Shown: positions 20,880-32,411 of the stretch, one piece after another | How positions within the stretch are numbered: position 1 is the stretch's first letter | How the letters are laid out: every line of letters starts with the position of its first letter | Source: Cordylochernes scorpioides | Lineage: Eukaryota > Arthropoda > Arachnida > Pseudoscorpiones > Chernetidae | Reading direction: 5' to 3' | DNA length: 64,000 nucleotides | Assembly (NCBI GenBank): GCA_030710605.1 | Contig: CP092877.1 | Location: 46,484,406 to 46,548,405 of the forward strand | Made by a program: the position numbers and the translations under genes | Notes under the pieces: generated by a model | The model's database searches: none | Told to the model about the DNA's origin: nothing | The model's input: the letters and a program-made list of their open reading frames with translations, nothing else

Positions 20880-22544
20880 ACATGTGACACTGAATATATA
20901 TACACCCATAAATGCATAGACACAACATTAATATTAAATAGATATTTCGGCCAGTTAAAGTTTTATAGAAAATTTTAACTGGTTGAAATGTCTATTTTAT
21001 AAAAAAATATGAATGCTGGCCAGGCAACCTCTATCTTTATGATTAAAGTACAAATAACATTAAATCATATCAATTCTCCTTTTTTTATATATATAAAACT
21101 ATTGTTTAAAATTTATTAATCAAAAGAAATTATAAAACTTTGATGTTCAAAAAGTTTCTATTTTGATTTATGCCCCCAATATAAAGCACCATTTAAGAAT
21201 AAAACTTTGAATGAGATTTGAATTAATATATAAAGAAAGCCATTTAATTGTGGTCATACAAATTTCAACAATGATTTAAAGAAAAATGTTAATATATATA
21301 GTAACTTATGAAAATAACAAAAATATGATGCACATTAATATGGCCAATAAATTTTTATATTTAAAGTTCTGCTTTAAAGTATGTGATTTGTTATTATATT
21401 CAAGACGAATCAAAATATTTGCTTATAGAGAGTTTTTAAATATATATTTAAATTCTTAAATCAGTACTATTCTATAGTAGCATTAAAAATATTAAAATAT
21501 CACAAAAATCAGAAAAAAAATTTTTTTTGCAATTTTATATGAAATCAATCATAAAATATTTTATATTTATATATCAATATTTAATAAACTTTTATTAATC
21601 TCGAAAATATTTTAATAACACACACTTTATCAAATTTTATTACACAAAATGAAATCATGATGTTTGGGTTGTCAAAAGTTGATGCTATTTGTGTATGGAT
21701 AACGTTTATTTATAATACGTAATAATGGGAATTATTCATTTTTGCTATATTTTAAAATTGATAATATTATACGTAATCTATGTGTGGCTTCTGCTGAAAA
21801 AGGTTATTTAAACGAAAAAGTATTAAAACTGGGTTTTAAATTTTAACTTACATATTTAGTTTTTATCCATGCCCTAATCTCGTTTGTTTTAATATCGTTC
21901 TGAAAAAATGTATACGGAAACATTTTTATATTAACTCATCTTAAAATTACTTTATCAAGGGCTATAGGAAAAATCAATCCTCTAATGTTGTCGTTTTATT
22001 ATTTTTATAAATTTTAAAGAATTATCCACCATGTTAGATCAAGACAACAACGTCACGTGACCGAGTCAAAGGTTCAATTCCCATTTTGTATAGAACTTTC
22101 GTTTTAAAATCCAATATATTTTAAAAATAATACAACTAAAAAAATTTAAAGAATTTTATTTCCCGTTTTAAATTGATTATAATGCTATTTTTGATTTTGT
22201 AAAGCTCATTTTTGACATTTCTTCGAAATGTATAAAGCGTTAAATTCTAAAAAAAAATGTATATAATTCACAACAATTATGATTTTCTACTTTTTCAATA
22301 CATATTTTATTACGCATAAACCATAAAAAATGAAATTTCCAATAAAATATTGAGAACATTTAAAATTTTCTCCCCCTTTTTTATTTGCAAAGTTTTTTTT
22401 TTTTTTTTTCATAAGATACTTGAAGCGAAAAATCTTTACAATATTTTTAAAAATCCATATATTATTTTTTGAATAACCCATTTTCCTTTTTTGAGATGCT
22501 TAAAATTGGGAATAAATAAGATACTCGTACTCACTTTTCCTATT
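20880..22544. other. AT-rich sequence up to the gap
   Basis: About 80% A+T, with many short T and A runs. I see no gene, no repeat family named here and no continuation of the Gypsy frame from the other side of the gap. Confidence 0.5.
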
Positions 22545-22644
22545 NNNNNNNNNNNNNNNNNNNNNNNNNNNNNNNNNNNNNNNNNNNNNNNNNNNNNNNN
22601 NNNNNNNNNNNNNNNNNNNNNNNNNNNNNNNNNNNNNNNNNNNN
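22545..22644. other. Assembly gap of exactly 100 N
   Basis: One hundred N is a usual placeholder for a gap of unknown size between scaffolded contigs. On its right side the sequence starts inside a Gypsy reverse transcriptase reading leftward into the gap. On its left is AT-rich DNA that does not continue that frame, so the two sides are not demonstrably adjacent in the genome. Confidence 0.95.
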
Positions 22645-22814
22645 AGATTTTTGATATTTTGTTATTTTCTATTACATGTCCAAGATAGTCGATTTTAGTT
22701 TGAAAATAAATACATTTATTTTTGTTGAGGTGTAAGTCACACGCGCGTAATCTTTCAAGCAAGCAAAAAGATTTTCCTTGCATTCTTGTTTTGATTTTCC
22801 ATGTACTAGAATAT
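22645..22814 (-). CDS. Reverse transcriptase, continuation after the active site, Gypsy element B
   Basis: The frame reads ILVHGKSKQECKENLFACLE, CDLHLNKNKCIYFQTKIDYL and GHVIENNKI, which is the RT palm/thumb that follows the YxDD motif in Gypsy elements. It stops at the N gap. This fixes the orientation of the contig to the right of the gap and shows that the contig begins inside a repeat, a typical place for assembly to break. Confidence 0.86.
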
Positions 22815-22958
22815 TGTGACAAAGAAATATTTTATTATTTAATTTAATATTATTGAATGAAAATATATTCTACAGATTATAAAAATTTATATTAATCTGT
22901 ATTTGTGAAATCATCTTTAAAATATTTCTTTGCTTGCTTGCTTAAGATTCTCTAGCTG
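22815..22958 (+). repeat. 5' LTR of the gag-only element, left fragment
   Basis: It matches the first 144 bp of the LTR at 29009 with a few substitutions and ends at AGCTG, which is duplicated after the LINE. Confidence 0.92.
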
Positions 22959-22987
22959 TGAAGTAAAGTATTATAAAATAAGATATG

Positions 22988-23974
22988 ATGTTAAGTAACA
23001 AGCCATCAGGCGTGAAACGAAATCGCTCCGAGATGGACTCTGACCCTAAACATCTCGATTTCAAGTTCGGTCAAATCTCTTGCGCCTTCAACACCGGCGT
23101 GAATCAAATAAATACGCTCGCTACCAAGGCTAAATTAAATGAAGATCTACGCAGAAGCCTCATAAAAACTCTTCATTCCGCTCTGACCTGCGCTGAGCTG
23201 GCTCTCCAGGATGCCTACACTGGTATCAACCTCGCACAGTCTCGCCCCAAGCCAATGGCAGAGACACCATCCAGACCCACATATGCTAAAACAGCAGACA
23301 TGACCAAACCCCCAGCGCCTGTCTCCTCGGAAGTCAAACCAACCTATAACAACCTGGCAAGAGACTTTGAATCCCATGTCGTAATTAAATCCATAAATCC
23401 TACTAAGGAATCTCGAGAAATCCTCCGCGAAGTAAAGTCCAAAAACCCTTCTCTCTTTGCCTCAAACGAGGTAGCTGCTTCAGTGAAAGGTAAAGGGAAG
23501 CTGGTCATCCACACTAAAACCAAACATGTCGCCGCTGAGCTAGCATCCAAGCTGAACAATGCAATGCCATCCGAACTGTCTTGTCAGGAACGTCCAACGA
23601 TCCACCCCAGATACTGTATCTTTGGGGTAGAAGACAGCACCAAAAATGAAGAAATCCTTAAAAGTCTGGAAAACAACCCATCATTCAAGAATCTACCAGG
23701 GAAAAGACACTTCAGAATTGCACATCGACCCAAACCCAATCCAAAAGGTTACACCACAGTATTCGTTGAAGTGGACGATGACGCCGCCAAGACTCTGCAA
23801 CAACGTGGTAAGATCCCCATCGCAAGCTTAATACACCGTTATGAGAAAAGCTATTCTCTGAAGCAGTGTTACAGATGCTGCGGTTTCAACCACCGCGCAT
23901 CGACCTGCCAAGCCGCCAACCCCTGCTCCAGGAACTCCCCCGAAACTTCAGATGGCCCAATAGCACATTTTTAA
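22988..23974 (+). CDS. LINE ORF1 (Gag-like nucleic-acid-binding protein)
   Basis: A frame of up to 329 codons; the ATG at 22988 or 22985 is about 30 nt from the 5' end of the element. It has a basic, Ser-rich N terminus, a helical region (NTLATKAKLNEDLRRSLIK), a central domain with PTYNNLARDFESHVVIK resembling the Gag-like domain of I/R1/Jockey ORF1 proteins, and one clear zinc knuckle (CYRCCGFNHRAST with a following Cys) near residue 300. These LINEs usually have further knuckles; here the frame runs out shortly after the first, probably because of a deletion at about 23930-23970. GC content (about 50%) is far above the neighbouring DNA, a mark of mobile origin. Confidence 0.85.
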   Translation: MLSNKPSGVKRNRSEMDSDPKHLDFKFGQISCAFNTGVNQINTLATKAKLNEDLRRSLIKTLHSALTCAELALQDAYTGINLAQSRPKPMAETPSRPTYAKTADMTKPPAPVSSEVKPTYNNLARDFESHVVIKSINPTKESREILREVKSKNPSLFASNEVAASVKGKGKLVIHTKTKHVAAELASKLNNAMPSELSCQERPTIHPRYCIFGVEDSTKNEEILKSLENNPSFKNLPGKRHFRIAHRPKPNPKGYTTVFVEVDDDAAKTLQQRGKIPIASLIHRYEKSYSLKQCYRCCGFNHRASTCQAANPCSRNSPETSDGPIAHF

Positions 23975-26900
23975 CATTTGCTCCACCTGGTAACTACATC
24001 CCCTCGGGATTAGTTATTCGCGCCAGCCTCCATCCTGTACAGGTTGATTCCTCCGACCCAAACATCACTGCTGCGATGATCTGGCTAGGCAAACAAGCCC
24101 TCTTAGTTTGTTCAGCCTACTGGCACCATGATACAACAGAATATGACTTTCTTCCGACCCTCGAATCCATATTACCACATGTGCCATACCAAGTGTTTTA
24201 GGCATGGACGCCAACGCCCACTCCCCTACCTGGGGTCTCGGTGCAGTCCGTGATGCTCGAGGCGCTAGTCTGGAAGCATCTTCTATGCTCACAAACTTAC
24301 ACTTTCTGGGAGCTCCTGTGCAATACACTTGGAGCAACGGACACCAGTCTTCCTCCATCGATGTAACCTTGGCTTCCAGTTCCCTAGCCGCCCGAGCAAC
24401 TAGAACATGCCTCCCTTAAATGGCATTCACAGACCATCTACCGATCCTCACTACAATCCAAGATACAATATTCCCAGCGCAAAATACTTCCTGGGCTGAA
24501 TCGACGTGTGTGGAAAGCGCCTTCACTGCATTCCTTGGCTCCTCTCTGCAACATGCAGTCTCACGTCTTCATGCCGCATCAACACACCAGGATATAGATG
24601 ATGTGGTGTATATTCTTACCAAAATCCTTCAAGAGGCCTGCAACATATCCATGAAAAGAAAAAAGAAAGACAACAGACCATCAAAACCCTGGTGGAATAA
24701 AGACTTAGCAAAACTCCGCAATGTAGTAGTTTTCTAAGGCGCCTTTCGCAGTGCACATCCACGCCCATTAGAAACTTCTTCAAAGGGCTCTACAGAGCAT
24801 GTCACAACAGGCTGAGAGCCGAGATAAGACGAGCCAAACACCTATCATGGATAAACCTCTGTCAAGAAGTAATCCTCAGCCGCTTGGAGCTTTGTCCACA
24901 AATATATTTCCAAAGGACGAAGCACCCAAAGAGGACCTCCACTGCTCAAAAAATCTGACGGAACCCCCTATACACCAGAGGAAACCTGTGAAAAAAATCT
25001 TGCAGCACTTTTGTCTGCCTGACACACCAATATCTCAGCCTCGGCCCTTAATACAGTTTTCTGGCCTCATTGAGCCAGACTTCACCGACGCTGAAGTACT
25101 TCGGGCCATCAAATGCTGTGGACTCAGAAATCTCCAGGCCCTGATCGACTTGGAGCAAAGGCCTTCAATTAGGAGGTCCTCCCTACATAAACTACTTGCA
25201 GGACTTTTTACCAAGTGTTTAAGATTCGGGCCATTTTCCATCACCCTGGAAAATCGGCCTTTTAGTCCCTCATACCCAAACCGGACAGCACAGCAGAAAA
25301 CCCACTGGAAAGATTCCGGCCCAATTGCTCTCCTCCAACACCCCTAGCCAAGGTATTTGAGCGTTGCATTTTGGCTCGACTACAATGCTAGCAGACCGGC
25401 ACAATTGGTTTTCACCCCTCCAATTTGGATTTGTTCCTTGCCGTTCGGCCCCGAAAACGCCTTAGCTGCAATAAACCAATTCATAGACAGGGACATGGAA
25501 GAGGGGGGAGAAAACACTAGTTAATCAGCCTAGACATTAGAAGAAGCCTTCGACACCGTACATAGGGTATTTCTATCATGAAGCCCTACGAGATGTTAGC
25601 TGCCCTGAGGAACTACTACAACTAATACCAGCTATTTAATAAATAGAAAAAATGGCCTATAGCGTATGGGGACCACACTGCTCACATTCTGTCACTCCGT
25701 GGAGTCCCACAAGGAGCGGCTTTAAGTCCCTTCCTCTTCAATATGATTGCAAGAAAGCATTTACTTTGAAAAAACCTAGAAAGAGCGAATTAGAGGCTTC
25801 GCAGATGATTTCACACTAATGGTGCAGCGTGGCCCCAAAGCTTCCTAAATGTCAAATAAACAATTTTCTTGAAAATTTCTCACAATGGTGCAGAAGGCAT
25901 GGAATGTTGGTAAATCCCCACAAGACTCAAGCATGCATGTTTTACAGAAAACAAACCAAGATGGCCAAACAAAGACAGCATCCGACTTCTTGACCAGGCC
26001 CATTGCAATCAACAAAACAATTAAAATCCTTGGTATTACCTTTGATTCAAAGAGACAATTTATTAAACATCTCAATAACAGTTTACTCAAATACCGATGG
26101 ATACTCCCAAGGCTCACTAGCACCATAAAAGGGCAATTTGGTTCAACCTTCAGTTCCGGACACAAATTTACAAGAGAGTCGTTCTCCCAGCGCTACTATA
26201 TGGCTCTGGTGTCTGGGGAAAACGTGCATATGACACAAATGGGGCTCGCAAGCTACGTAGTCTCCACTACAAATATGCGAAAGCAATAATAGAGGTGGTC
26301 CATGCACACCGACAATACCAGCTATCTCATTGACGGGTTGTTCCCCACTCGATATCTCTATAAAGGCTCACAAAGAATATTTAAAAACTTTGAAAACGGG
26401 CCACTACGAATCACGCCCAAGTCCTTCCTTTTTACCCTATCCCCCATTACGGAAGATAATCTATTTTACCAAATCACTACAACTAAATGTCACCACCATT
26501 TACACAGACGGATCCCATCATCAGAAGGAGTTGGGGCTGGAGTCATCCTACCACCTCCTCTACAAACCATACAACTTAAACTCCACCAAGAGTGCTCAGC
26601 GTTCCAAGCTGAACTGCTTGCCATTCTCTACGCAACAAAAATCACCATGAATTTCCCGAAAGAACACTTTATCATTGCCTCAGACTGCCAATAAGCTCTA
26701 TCAGCCATATGTAGGTCTTGGCCCCCAAGAACACAACTAATTGCGGAAATAATCTACAACCTGCATTTTTCACCAAATGTGCAACTCTGCTGGATCAAAG
26801 GCCACAGCGGTATTCCAGGAAATGAACTGGCGGATCAGGCGGCAAAGGCTGCAGCACATTCTAATATGCCACTATCCTTTACCACCCTCCCAAAGAGCGT

Positions 26901-27330
26901 CGCGCGCGGTAAAAAAGAACAGATAGCCCTCAAAATGTGGACAGACCTCTACATCCAAGATTACTCCACCAGAAATCTACGAAGATTTGCTGCTACCCCG
27001 AAAATACTTCCTCCAAATGCTTCGAAACATCAAGCATGGATCTACCTCCACAACAATCCTGACCGGCCATGGCTACATTCAGGCAGACCTTGCAACGGTA
27101 TCGAAAGAAGACCCAACTTGCCCCCACTGCCAAGCTGAAGACCAAAAACGTAGACCACCTCCTCTTCACTTGACCAACCTTCCAATACCAAAGATTCCAG
27201 ACAGCCACTCTCCTAGGTATCACCAACATATGTCCAGCATCCCTAGAAAATCTCCCAAGAAAGAAATCTGCCTGGCAACACCTCATTAATTGGACTTCCA
27301 CTGGCATTGTATATAAATCCAAGAAGACTT
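23960..27330 (+). CDS. LINE ORF2: endonuclease, reverse transcriptase, RNase H (broken)
   Basis: In scattered frames. Endonuclease from about 23990 (SGLVIRASLH), GMDANAHSPTWG near 24200 and TDHLPILT near 24425 (catalytic D.N and DH pairs of APE-type nucleases). RT from about 25060, with GFVP, an SLDI-type block, GVPQGAALSP near 25710 and FADD at about 25805-25816. RNase H from about 26490 (IYTDGSHH, AFQAELLAI, WIKGHSGIPGNELADQAAKA). A C-terminal Cys/His cluster (CPHCQ) lies near 27120. At least eight frame changes and several stops occur. The N-terminal part of the endonuclease is missing. No active protein is expected. Confidence 0.82.
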
Positions 27331-27415
27331 AGGTCAGAAGGACATCCCGGGTAGTTGGCGACTTCTGTACGCTCCAGGAACCTGGCGTTACTTAAATAAA
27401 TAAAATAAATAGCTG

Positions 27416-27523
27416 TAAATGGTGGGGCTGACCTGTTAATAATTGTCGACTCGTCGCTGTGACGTCATCAATAAATACTTTTACATCTTAGGATATTTCA
27501 AGGCTTGATTTCTACGCTACAAC
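27416..27523 (+). repeat. 5' LTR of the gag-only element, right fragment
   Basis: It resumes the LTR after the LINE and its AGCTG target copy (27411-27415) and ends GCTACA before the primer-binding region. Combined with the left fragment it gives 252 bp, against 250 bp in the 3' LTR. Confidence 0.92.
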
Positions 27524-27619
27524 TGGTGGAGAGACTGGACCGATACCCATTAAGAAATAAAAGAAAAATTGATTCTGTTGAACCAGAAGAAACTTCTATG
27601 AATGTAAGAAGGAAGGTAC

Positions 27620-28781
27620 TCAGGTAAGCAACTACGTTGTTCAACATTTGCCAAGGAACCCTTCCATTTTCTCCGGGGAGGATGGTGAATATCTCCAAAA
27701 CTGGTTAAAAGGGTATGCAGGTGTGGCAAGGTACAACCATTGGGACGAAACCCTTTGTCTTACTAAAGTTTATTTTTATCTGTCTGGAACTGTCTCAAAT
27801 GGTTGAGAACAACGAAGAAAGCATCCAGACTTGGAAGGATTTCACATCTCAATTAGAGAATGTGTTCGGAAAAAAATAAAATTCAAATTGCAAGCGGAGA
27901 AGAAACTTAAAACACGGGCACAATTAAAAGGTGAAAGTACCGAATTTTACATCCAGGATGTCCTGTGCTTGTGCAAAGAGGTTGATCCTCAAATGAGCGT
28001 AGAAGATAAAATCTCCCACCTCATGAAGGGGATAGCTGAGGAGCTTTATCAAGCACTCCTACCGAGGGATGTACAGAGCACCGAGCAATTCATTACAGAA
28101 TGTCGCCGTGTCGAAGCGCTCCGTTGTAGGCGAGTTACCCCAACCAGGTACGAGCGCCTACCAAATGTAGCCTCTCTCTGTGACCAGGATGACGGAGAAG
28201 ATCTGTCATCGCTGATCCGAAAAATTGTCCGCGAAGAGATACAGCAAGCATTGGACTCTCCCAAGAGGAGCCTAAAATCGCTGCCAATGAAGATTTAGTA
28301 AGGGAAGAGATCGTAAAGACCTTGGCGCCTATATCAGAACCTACAATAAGTCCCCCTCAAGCACCCGGGCCGGTATCAAATCCTAAATTTGAGGCTCAAC
28401 CTAGAAATCCCCATCCTACATCTCAATATCAGAAACAAGGAAGAAGACGCGACACCAATGAATGGCGGACAACTGAGGGAAGGCCAATCTGTTTCTACTG
28501 CGGACGCCCAGGTCACGTCGTCCGCTATTGCCGTGACAGGAAGAGACACAATGAGGAAAGGAGAAAAGAATATTTTCAAAGAAAGCAAGACGCAATGGTA
28601 TTCTACAACTTTCGAGCCGAATCTCAGGACCCCCAATGACGAATCATCGAGGAAAAATTTCACTCGCTACCGAAGCCCTACCTCATATCCCGGTCGAAAC
28701 AGACAACATTTTTCACCTGCTAGAATATCTAGCTGGACGCCCCCGCCATTAAAACTAGATGATAGACCATATGGGATGTAA
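27620..28781 (+). CDS. Gag of the gag-only element
   Basis: Three frames in order give a capsid-type Gag: NPSIFSGEDGEYLQNWLKGY, DETLCLTKVYFYLSGTV and ESIQTWKDFTSQLENVFG, then from 27831 QAEKKLKTRAQLKGESTEFY, IQDVLCLCKEVDPQMS and DKISHLMKGIAEELYQALL, then a basic linker and one CCHC knuckle (CFYCGRPGHVVRYC) near 28495. This Gag type (FxG...W....Y..V......D..L......L.GTA, then RAQ..GE....Y..DVL.LC) is common in arthropod LTR elements, including those of ticks and spiders. The frame breaks (about 27800-27830 and 28290-28400) look like indels. The start codon is not certain. Confidence 0.8.
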
Positions 28782-29008
28782 GGCCGCAAATTTATAAAAT
28801 CCTCCCTTGCCGACCACAGTGGAAATAAAAAAACTACATTGACGTAAACATAGACCTACCAAGCCCTCATGAAGAAGATATCTCAACTGAAAGAAGACAT
28901 CCACCGCAGTCACCTGAAAATATCCCTGGCCATAGTACTAGTTCTTAAGACTGACGGCGTAAGTCTCCTGCTGAGCATCGGGTCGATGCTCTCTATAGGA
29001 GGAGGCTA

Positions 29009-29258
29009 TGTGACAAAGAAATATTTTATTATTTAATTTAATATTATTCAATGAAAATATATTCTACAGATTATAAAAATATATATTAATCTGTATTTGT
29101 GAAATCATCTTTAAAATATTTCTTTGCTTGCTTGCTTAAGATTCTCTAGCTGTAAATGGTGGGGCTGACCTGTTTATAATTGTCGACTCGTCGCTGTGAC
29201 GTCATCAATAAATACTTTTACATCTTAGGATATTTCAAGGCTTGATTTCTACGCTACA
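29009..29258 (+). repeat. 3' LTR of the gag-only element
   Basis: An uninterrupted 250-bp copy, TGTGACAAAG to GCTACA. It differs from the split 5' LTR at only a few positions, and is followed by the target copy ATAT and then Gypsy B RT sequence. Confidence 0.92.
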
Positions 29259-29262
29259 ATAT

Positions 29263-29728
29263 CATCAAAATATGATATAGTCTTGTTTAAGCCTTGAAGA
29301 ATTTGATCGATAACGCGATTGAATTCTGCAGGAGCAGTTTTGATCCCGAAACTCAACCTGTTCATTCGGTAAGTTCCTCTGTGTGTCGATATGGTCTGGA
29401 TGATGCTACTTTCTTCATCCGTCCTCAGATGTAGATAGGCCTTGTAAGAGATCCAAGCGGCAAAAATACTTGGAATCCTTTAAGCTGTTTAGAACATCTT
29501 CAATTCTTTTGATTGGGTAACTTGCATTTACCAACTGATCGTTAACACCAACCTTATAATCAACACAAAGCCGAACTGTTCCGTCGCCTTTTGGAATGAC
29601 TACAAGTGGTGATCTCCAGTCACTGGTAGCTGCTTTTGATATTATACCTTCTGCTTCCAGTGTGTCCAATTCCTTTTCCACCTTCTCCCGGAGGGCATAA
29701 GGTACATTCCTTTCAGGTGTAAAGCTTG
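29263..29728 (-). CDS. Reverse transcriptase, first part, Gypsy element B
   Basis: It encodes the RT N-terminal region: an open frame with VPYALREKVEKELDTLEAE, TSDWRSPLVVIPKGDGTVRL, CVDYKVGVNDQLV and RLDL, then after a frame shift near 29440 STHRGTYR and NRLSFGIKTAPAEFN. It ends at the insertion point of the gag-only LTR element, directly at the FDD catalytic motif. The reading continues at 22814 with ILVHG. It is bounded on its right by the Copia 3' LTR and the target copy GTTTT. Confidence 0.85.
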
Positions 29729-29733
29729 GTTTT

Positions 29734-29939
29734 TGTTAGGAACTAATTCTTTCCTAGTCTATAATCGAGCAGAGTAAACACCAACACCTCTAAGAAAAAT
29801 TAATACTTTTAATTTCCTTTCATAACTAACTAATTTACATCATTTAAAACCAAATATATACATGTAAAGTCGTCCGGTCATCTGGTCAAAATATAAATAT
29901 ATTAATCTATGAAAAAAACAACTTATAAAAATGCTAACA
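29734..29939 (-). repeat. Copia 3' LTR (left-hand copy)
   Basis: 206 bp, intact, with target copy GTTTT on its left and the short GTGGGGCA-type purine tract on its right in element sense. It serves as the reference for reconstructing the split LTR on the right. Confidence 0.92.
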
Positions 29940-30170
29940 ATGCCCCACATTTTAAAGTTGTTTTCATACGCTCATCGGAGGCCTAGAGTGGTCAAGATCC
30001 TGGTTAGGTTTTCGTTTTAACACCATTTGGCAAGTCAACATCCCATACTCTGTGCTCCTGAAGTGATGCCATTTCACATTATATAGATTTCAGCCGATTT
30101 TGTGCTTTGGGCAAATTAAGCGCTTCCTCTTATGATGATGGTAGTTCATCTCGATGGCTCTTATGTTCAA

Positions 30171-30895
30171 CTAGACGAATGGCCCGGGCAACGCCCGGGT
30201 TTTACCCGAGTGCGAATATATTTTAGAAACGTTTTAATCTTCATCTAGATCTTCATCTTGTCTACACCTTGTATACATCTTGCTTCCTAGGGTTGCCTAG
30301 AGTGGCCGCTATAGACAGGGTGGTCTGTATAGACAGGTGGATGTATCACACAGCTGATAACAGGGTTGTCTAGAGTGTCGCTATAGACAGGGTGGTCTGT
30401 ATAGACAGGTGTATGTATCACACTGCTGATAACAGGGTTGCCTAAAGTGACCGCTATAGACAGGGTGGTCTGTATAGACAGGTGAATGTAACACACTGAT
30501 GATATCAGGGTAGCCTAAAGTGTCCGCTATAGACAGGGTGGTCTGTATAGACAGGTGGATGTATCACACAGCTGATAACAGGGTTGTCTAGAGTGGCCGC
30601 TATAGACAGGTGTATGTATCACACACCTGATAACAGGGTTATCTAGAATGGCCGCTATATACAGGGTGGTCTGTATAGACTGTATAGACAGGGTGGTCTG
30701 TATAGACAGGTGGATGTAACACACTGCTGATAACAGGGTTGTCTAGAATGGCCGCTATAGACAGGTGTATGTATCACACAGCTGATAACAGGGTTGTCTA
30801 GAGGGGGGCAGGGAGGACACGTGTTCGCCGGCAGCCAATGGGCGCGCATTCTATCCGTGAGCTTCAGACAGAATAAGGCAATTATATATATAGGA
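30171..30895 (-). mobile_element. Non-autonomous Helitron with internal minisatellite
   Basis: Read on the minus strand it starts TCCTATATATATAATTGCC and ends with a GC-rich hairpin (CCCGGGCGTTGCCCGGG) and CATTCGTCTAG. The TC start, the CTAG end, the hairpin about 10 nt before it and insertion between A and T without duplication are Helitron hallmarks. There is no Rep/helicase gene. The interior is a roughly 72-bp tandem repeat (30291-30800). It sits in the Copia element between integrase and the RT remnant. Confidence 0.88.
30291..30800. repeat. 72-bp minisatellite inside the Helitron
   Basis: About eight units, each with a GGGTTG(C/T)CTAGAGTGGC start, GCTATAGACAGGG, TGGTCTGTATAGACAGG and a TGTATCACAC...GATAACA part. 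Units vary from about 54 to 75 bp by loss of the TGGTCTGTATAGACAG block. The GCTATAGACAGG element resembles the terminal repeat of the P2 pogo-like elements in this window. Confidence 0.88.
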
Positions 30896-32411
30896 TTATC
30901 CCATGGTGGAAGGCTGATCTGCAATACTCCTTCTGCCTAGCCGCAATTCTTGAAGATCTTCTTGGGATTATAGTTTCATTCTGGCCCTCCTCGTCTTCCC
31001 TCCTCAGTGCTTCGTCTTCATAAGCCTGCTCTCCATCCTCTCTTCGTTCCATGTTATTCTGATTTTTCTCTACCGAAATTGTGTCTTCATCAGTCCCTGA
31101 ATATCCCCTTGGGATCGCAGCTTCCTTTTGGCCTTCGTCTTCGTCTTCCTTCTTTAGTTCGTCTTTCTGATTCCTTTCCACCAATTTCGTCTCTTCCTCA
31201 TTTACAGATTCATAGTCTTCTTCAAAATTATTATGTAAAACCTGGAAAAAATCAGTTTCAGGTGAAATTTGTTTGTCGATTTTCTTAGTTGGGAAAACAT
31301 CTTCTCTAAATCTGACATTTCTGGTTACGAAGACCTTATTGTTTCTGATATCCCAAACCTTGTATCCTTTGACTCCTTCCGGATAACCAATTAGAACACA
31401 TTCTCTGCTTCTTGAGTCAAATTTGGATCGACGCTGGTCGTTGTATGCCCAGGTCTGACAACCGAAAACTCGGATATGCTCAATCTTCACTGGCCGTTCG
31501 GTCCACATTTCTTCTGGTATTTTGTTACCTATTGCCTTGCTAGAACATTTGTTTCTTAAGTAACAAGCTGTATTTATGGCATCTGCCCAGAATGATTTGG
31601 GAATCCCTGATTCAAGCAAAATGCATCTTGCTGTGTTTAGTAATGTTTGATTCATTCTTTCCGCAGTTCCATTTTGCTGAGGTGTTCTTGGAACTGTAAG
31701 CTGTCGCTTGATGCCATTTTCATTGATAAATTTATTAAATTCGCCGTTAACATATTCCGTCCCATTATCACTTCTTAAGACTTTGATTTTTCTGCTGTGG
31801 TAATTCTCAACACTGTTCTTATATTCCTTAAATTTGTCAAGTACCTCCGATTTAGACCTCATGAAATATACCGTAGTGTAATGAGTGAAGTCGTCTATGA
31901 ATGTCACGAAATAATTGTTCCCTCCCTTCGACATTGGGCTAATGGGACCTACTACATCCGAATGGATGAGCTCCAAGGGTGATGAAGTCTTCTTACTTTC
32001 GACAGGTTTGGAAGGAAATGGGAGTCTTCTCATTTTACCTTCAAGGCACACCTCGCACTCTGCTGTGTCACTCACATTTTGGAGATCCCTTTTGTAAATG
32101 TGTCCTAGCCTTCTGTGCCAGATATCTGCACTAGGTGACTTCACTTTAGCCATCTTTAGTTCTTCCACTGTACAGATTCTTCCTCTTCTATTAGATTTCA
32201 AAATTAATTCGCCATCACTTCCAAAAACAGAGGCCTTGCCATTCTGGAATAAAACCTTGTTTCCTCTTTCCTCAATCCTTCCAACAGACAAAATATTTCC
32301 GTCTAATTCAGGAACGTATAATACGTTTTCCAAGAACAAGGTCTCACCTCCATATTCGTGACTGAGTTTAATGGTTACATCACCCATCTCTGATACTTTT
32401 ATTTTTCTCAT
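30896..32411 (-). CDS. Copia pre-integrase and integrase, truncated before RT
   Basis: About 500 codons. Gag-pre-integrase zinc region (WHRRLGHIYKRDL with H-H, and CEVCLEGK with C-C), then the integrase core: first Asp in IHSDVVGPI, second in RSDNGTEYVNGEF, Glu in NGTAERMN, followed by ACYLRNKC and FGCQTWAY, all typical of Copia. A hydrophilic Glu/Lys-rich linker with a repeated motif (RRSSRIAARQ, the usual end of the integrase tail) follows. The frame runs into a Helitron at 30895 instead of RT. On the far side only the opening of RT remains. Confidence 0.9.

Larger units (their letters stand above)
22959..27410 (+). mobile_element. I/R1-like non-LTR retrotransposon (LINE) inside an LTR
   Basis: A 4.45-kb element with two coding regions, an APE endonuclease, RT with FADD, an RNase H domain, and a 3' end in a TAAA/TAAAT tail (27393-27410). 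It is flanked by the short target duplicate AGCTG (22954-22958 and 27411-27415). The RNase H plus simple-repeat tail fits the I/R1/Loa group. It seems to carry an internal deletion joining the end of ORF1 to the middle of the endonuclease, plus many frameshifts, so it is probably dead. Confidence 0.85.
22815..29258 (+). mobile_element. Gag-only LTR retrotransposon (non-autonomous), 5' LTR split by a LINE
   Basis: LTRs of about 250 bp start TGTGACAAAG and end GCTACA. The 5' LTR is in two parts (22815-22958 and 27416-27523) separated by a LINE; the 3' LTR is 29009-29258. The target duplication is ATAT (22811-22814 and 29259-29262) inside the RT of Gypsy element B. Between the LTRs are a TGGTGGAG primer-binding region, a gag gene and a purine tract (AGGAGGAGG), but there is no protease, RT or integrase: only about 220 bp separate the end of gag from the 3' LTR. 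It must have been mobilised by enzymes from another element. Confidence 0.88.

Noticed and set aside
30291..30800. CRISPR-like array of spaced repeats
   Set aside because: Units are about 72 bp and vary throughout with no constant repeat and unique spacers; they sit inside a Helitron in a eukaryotic genome. It is a minisatellite.
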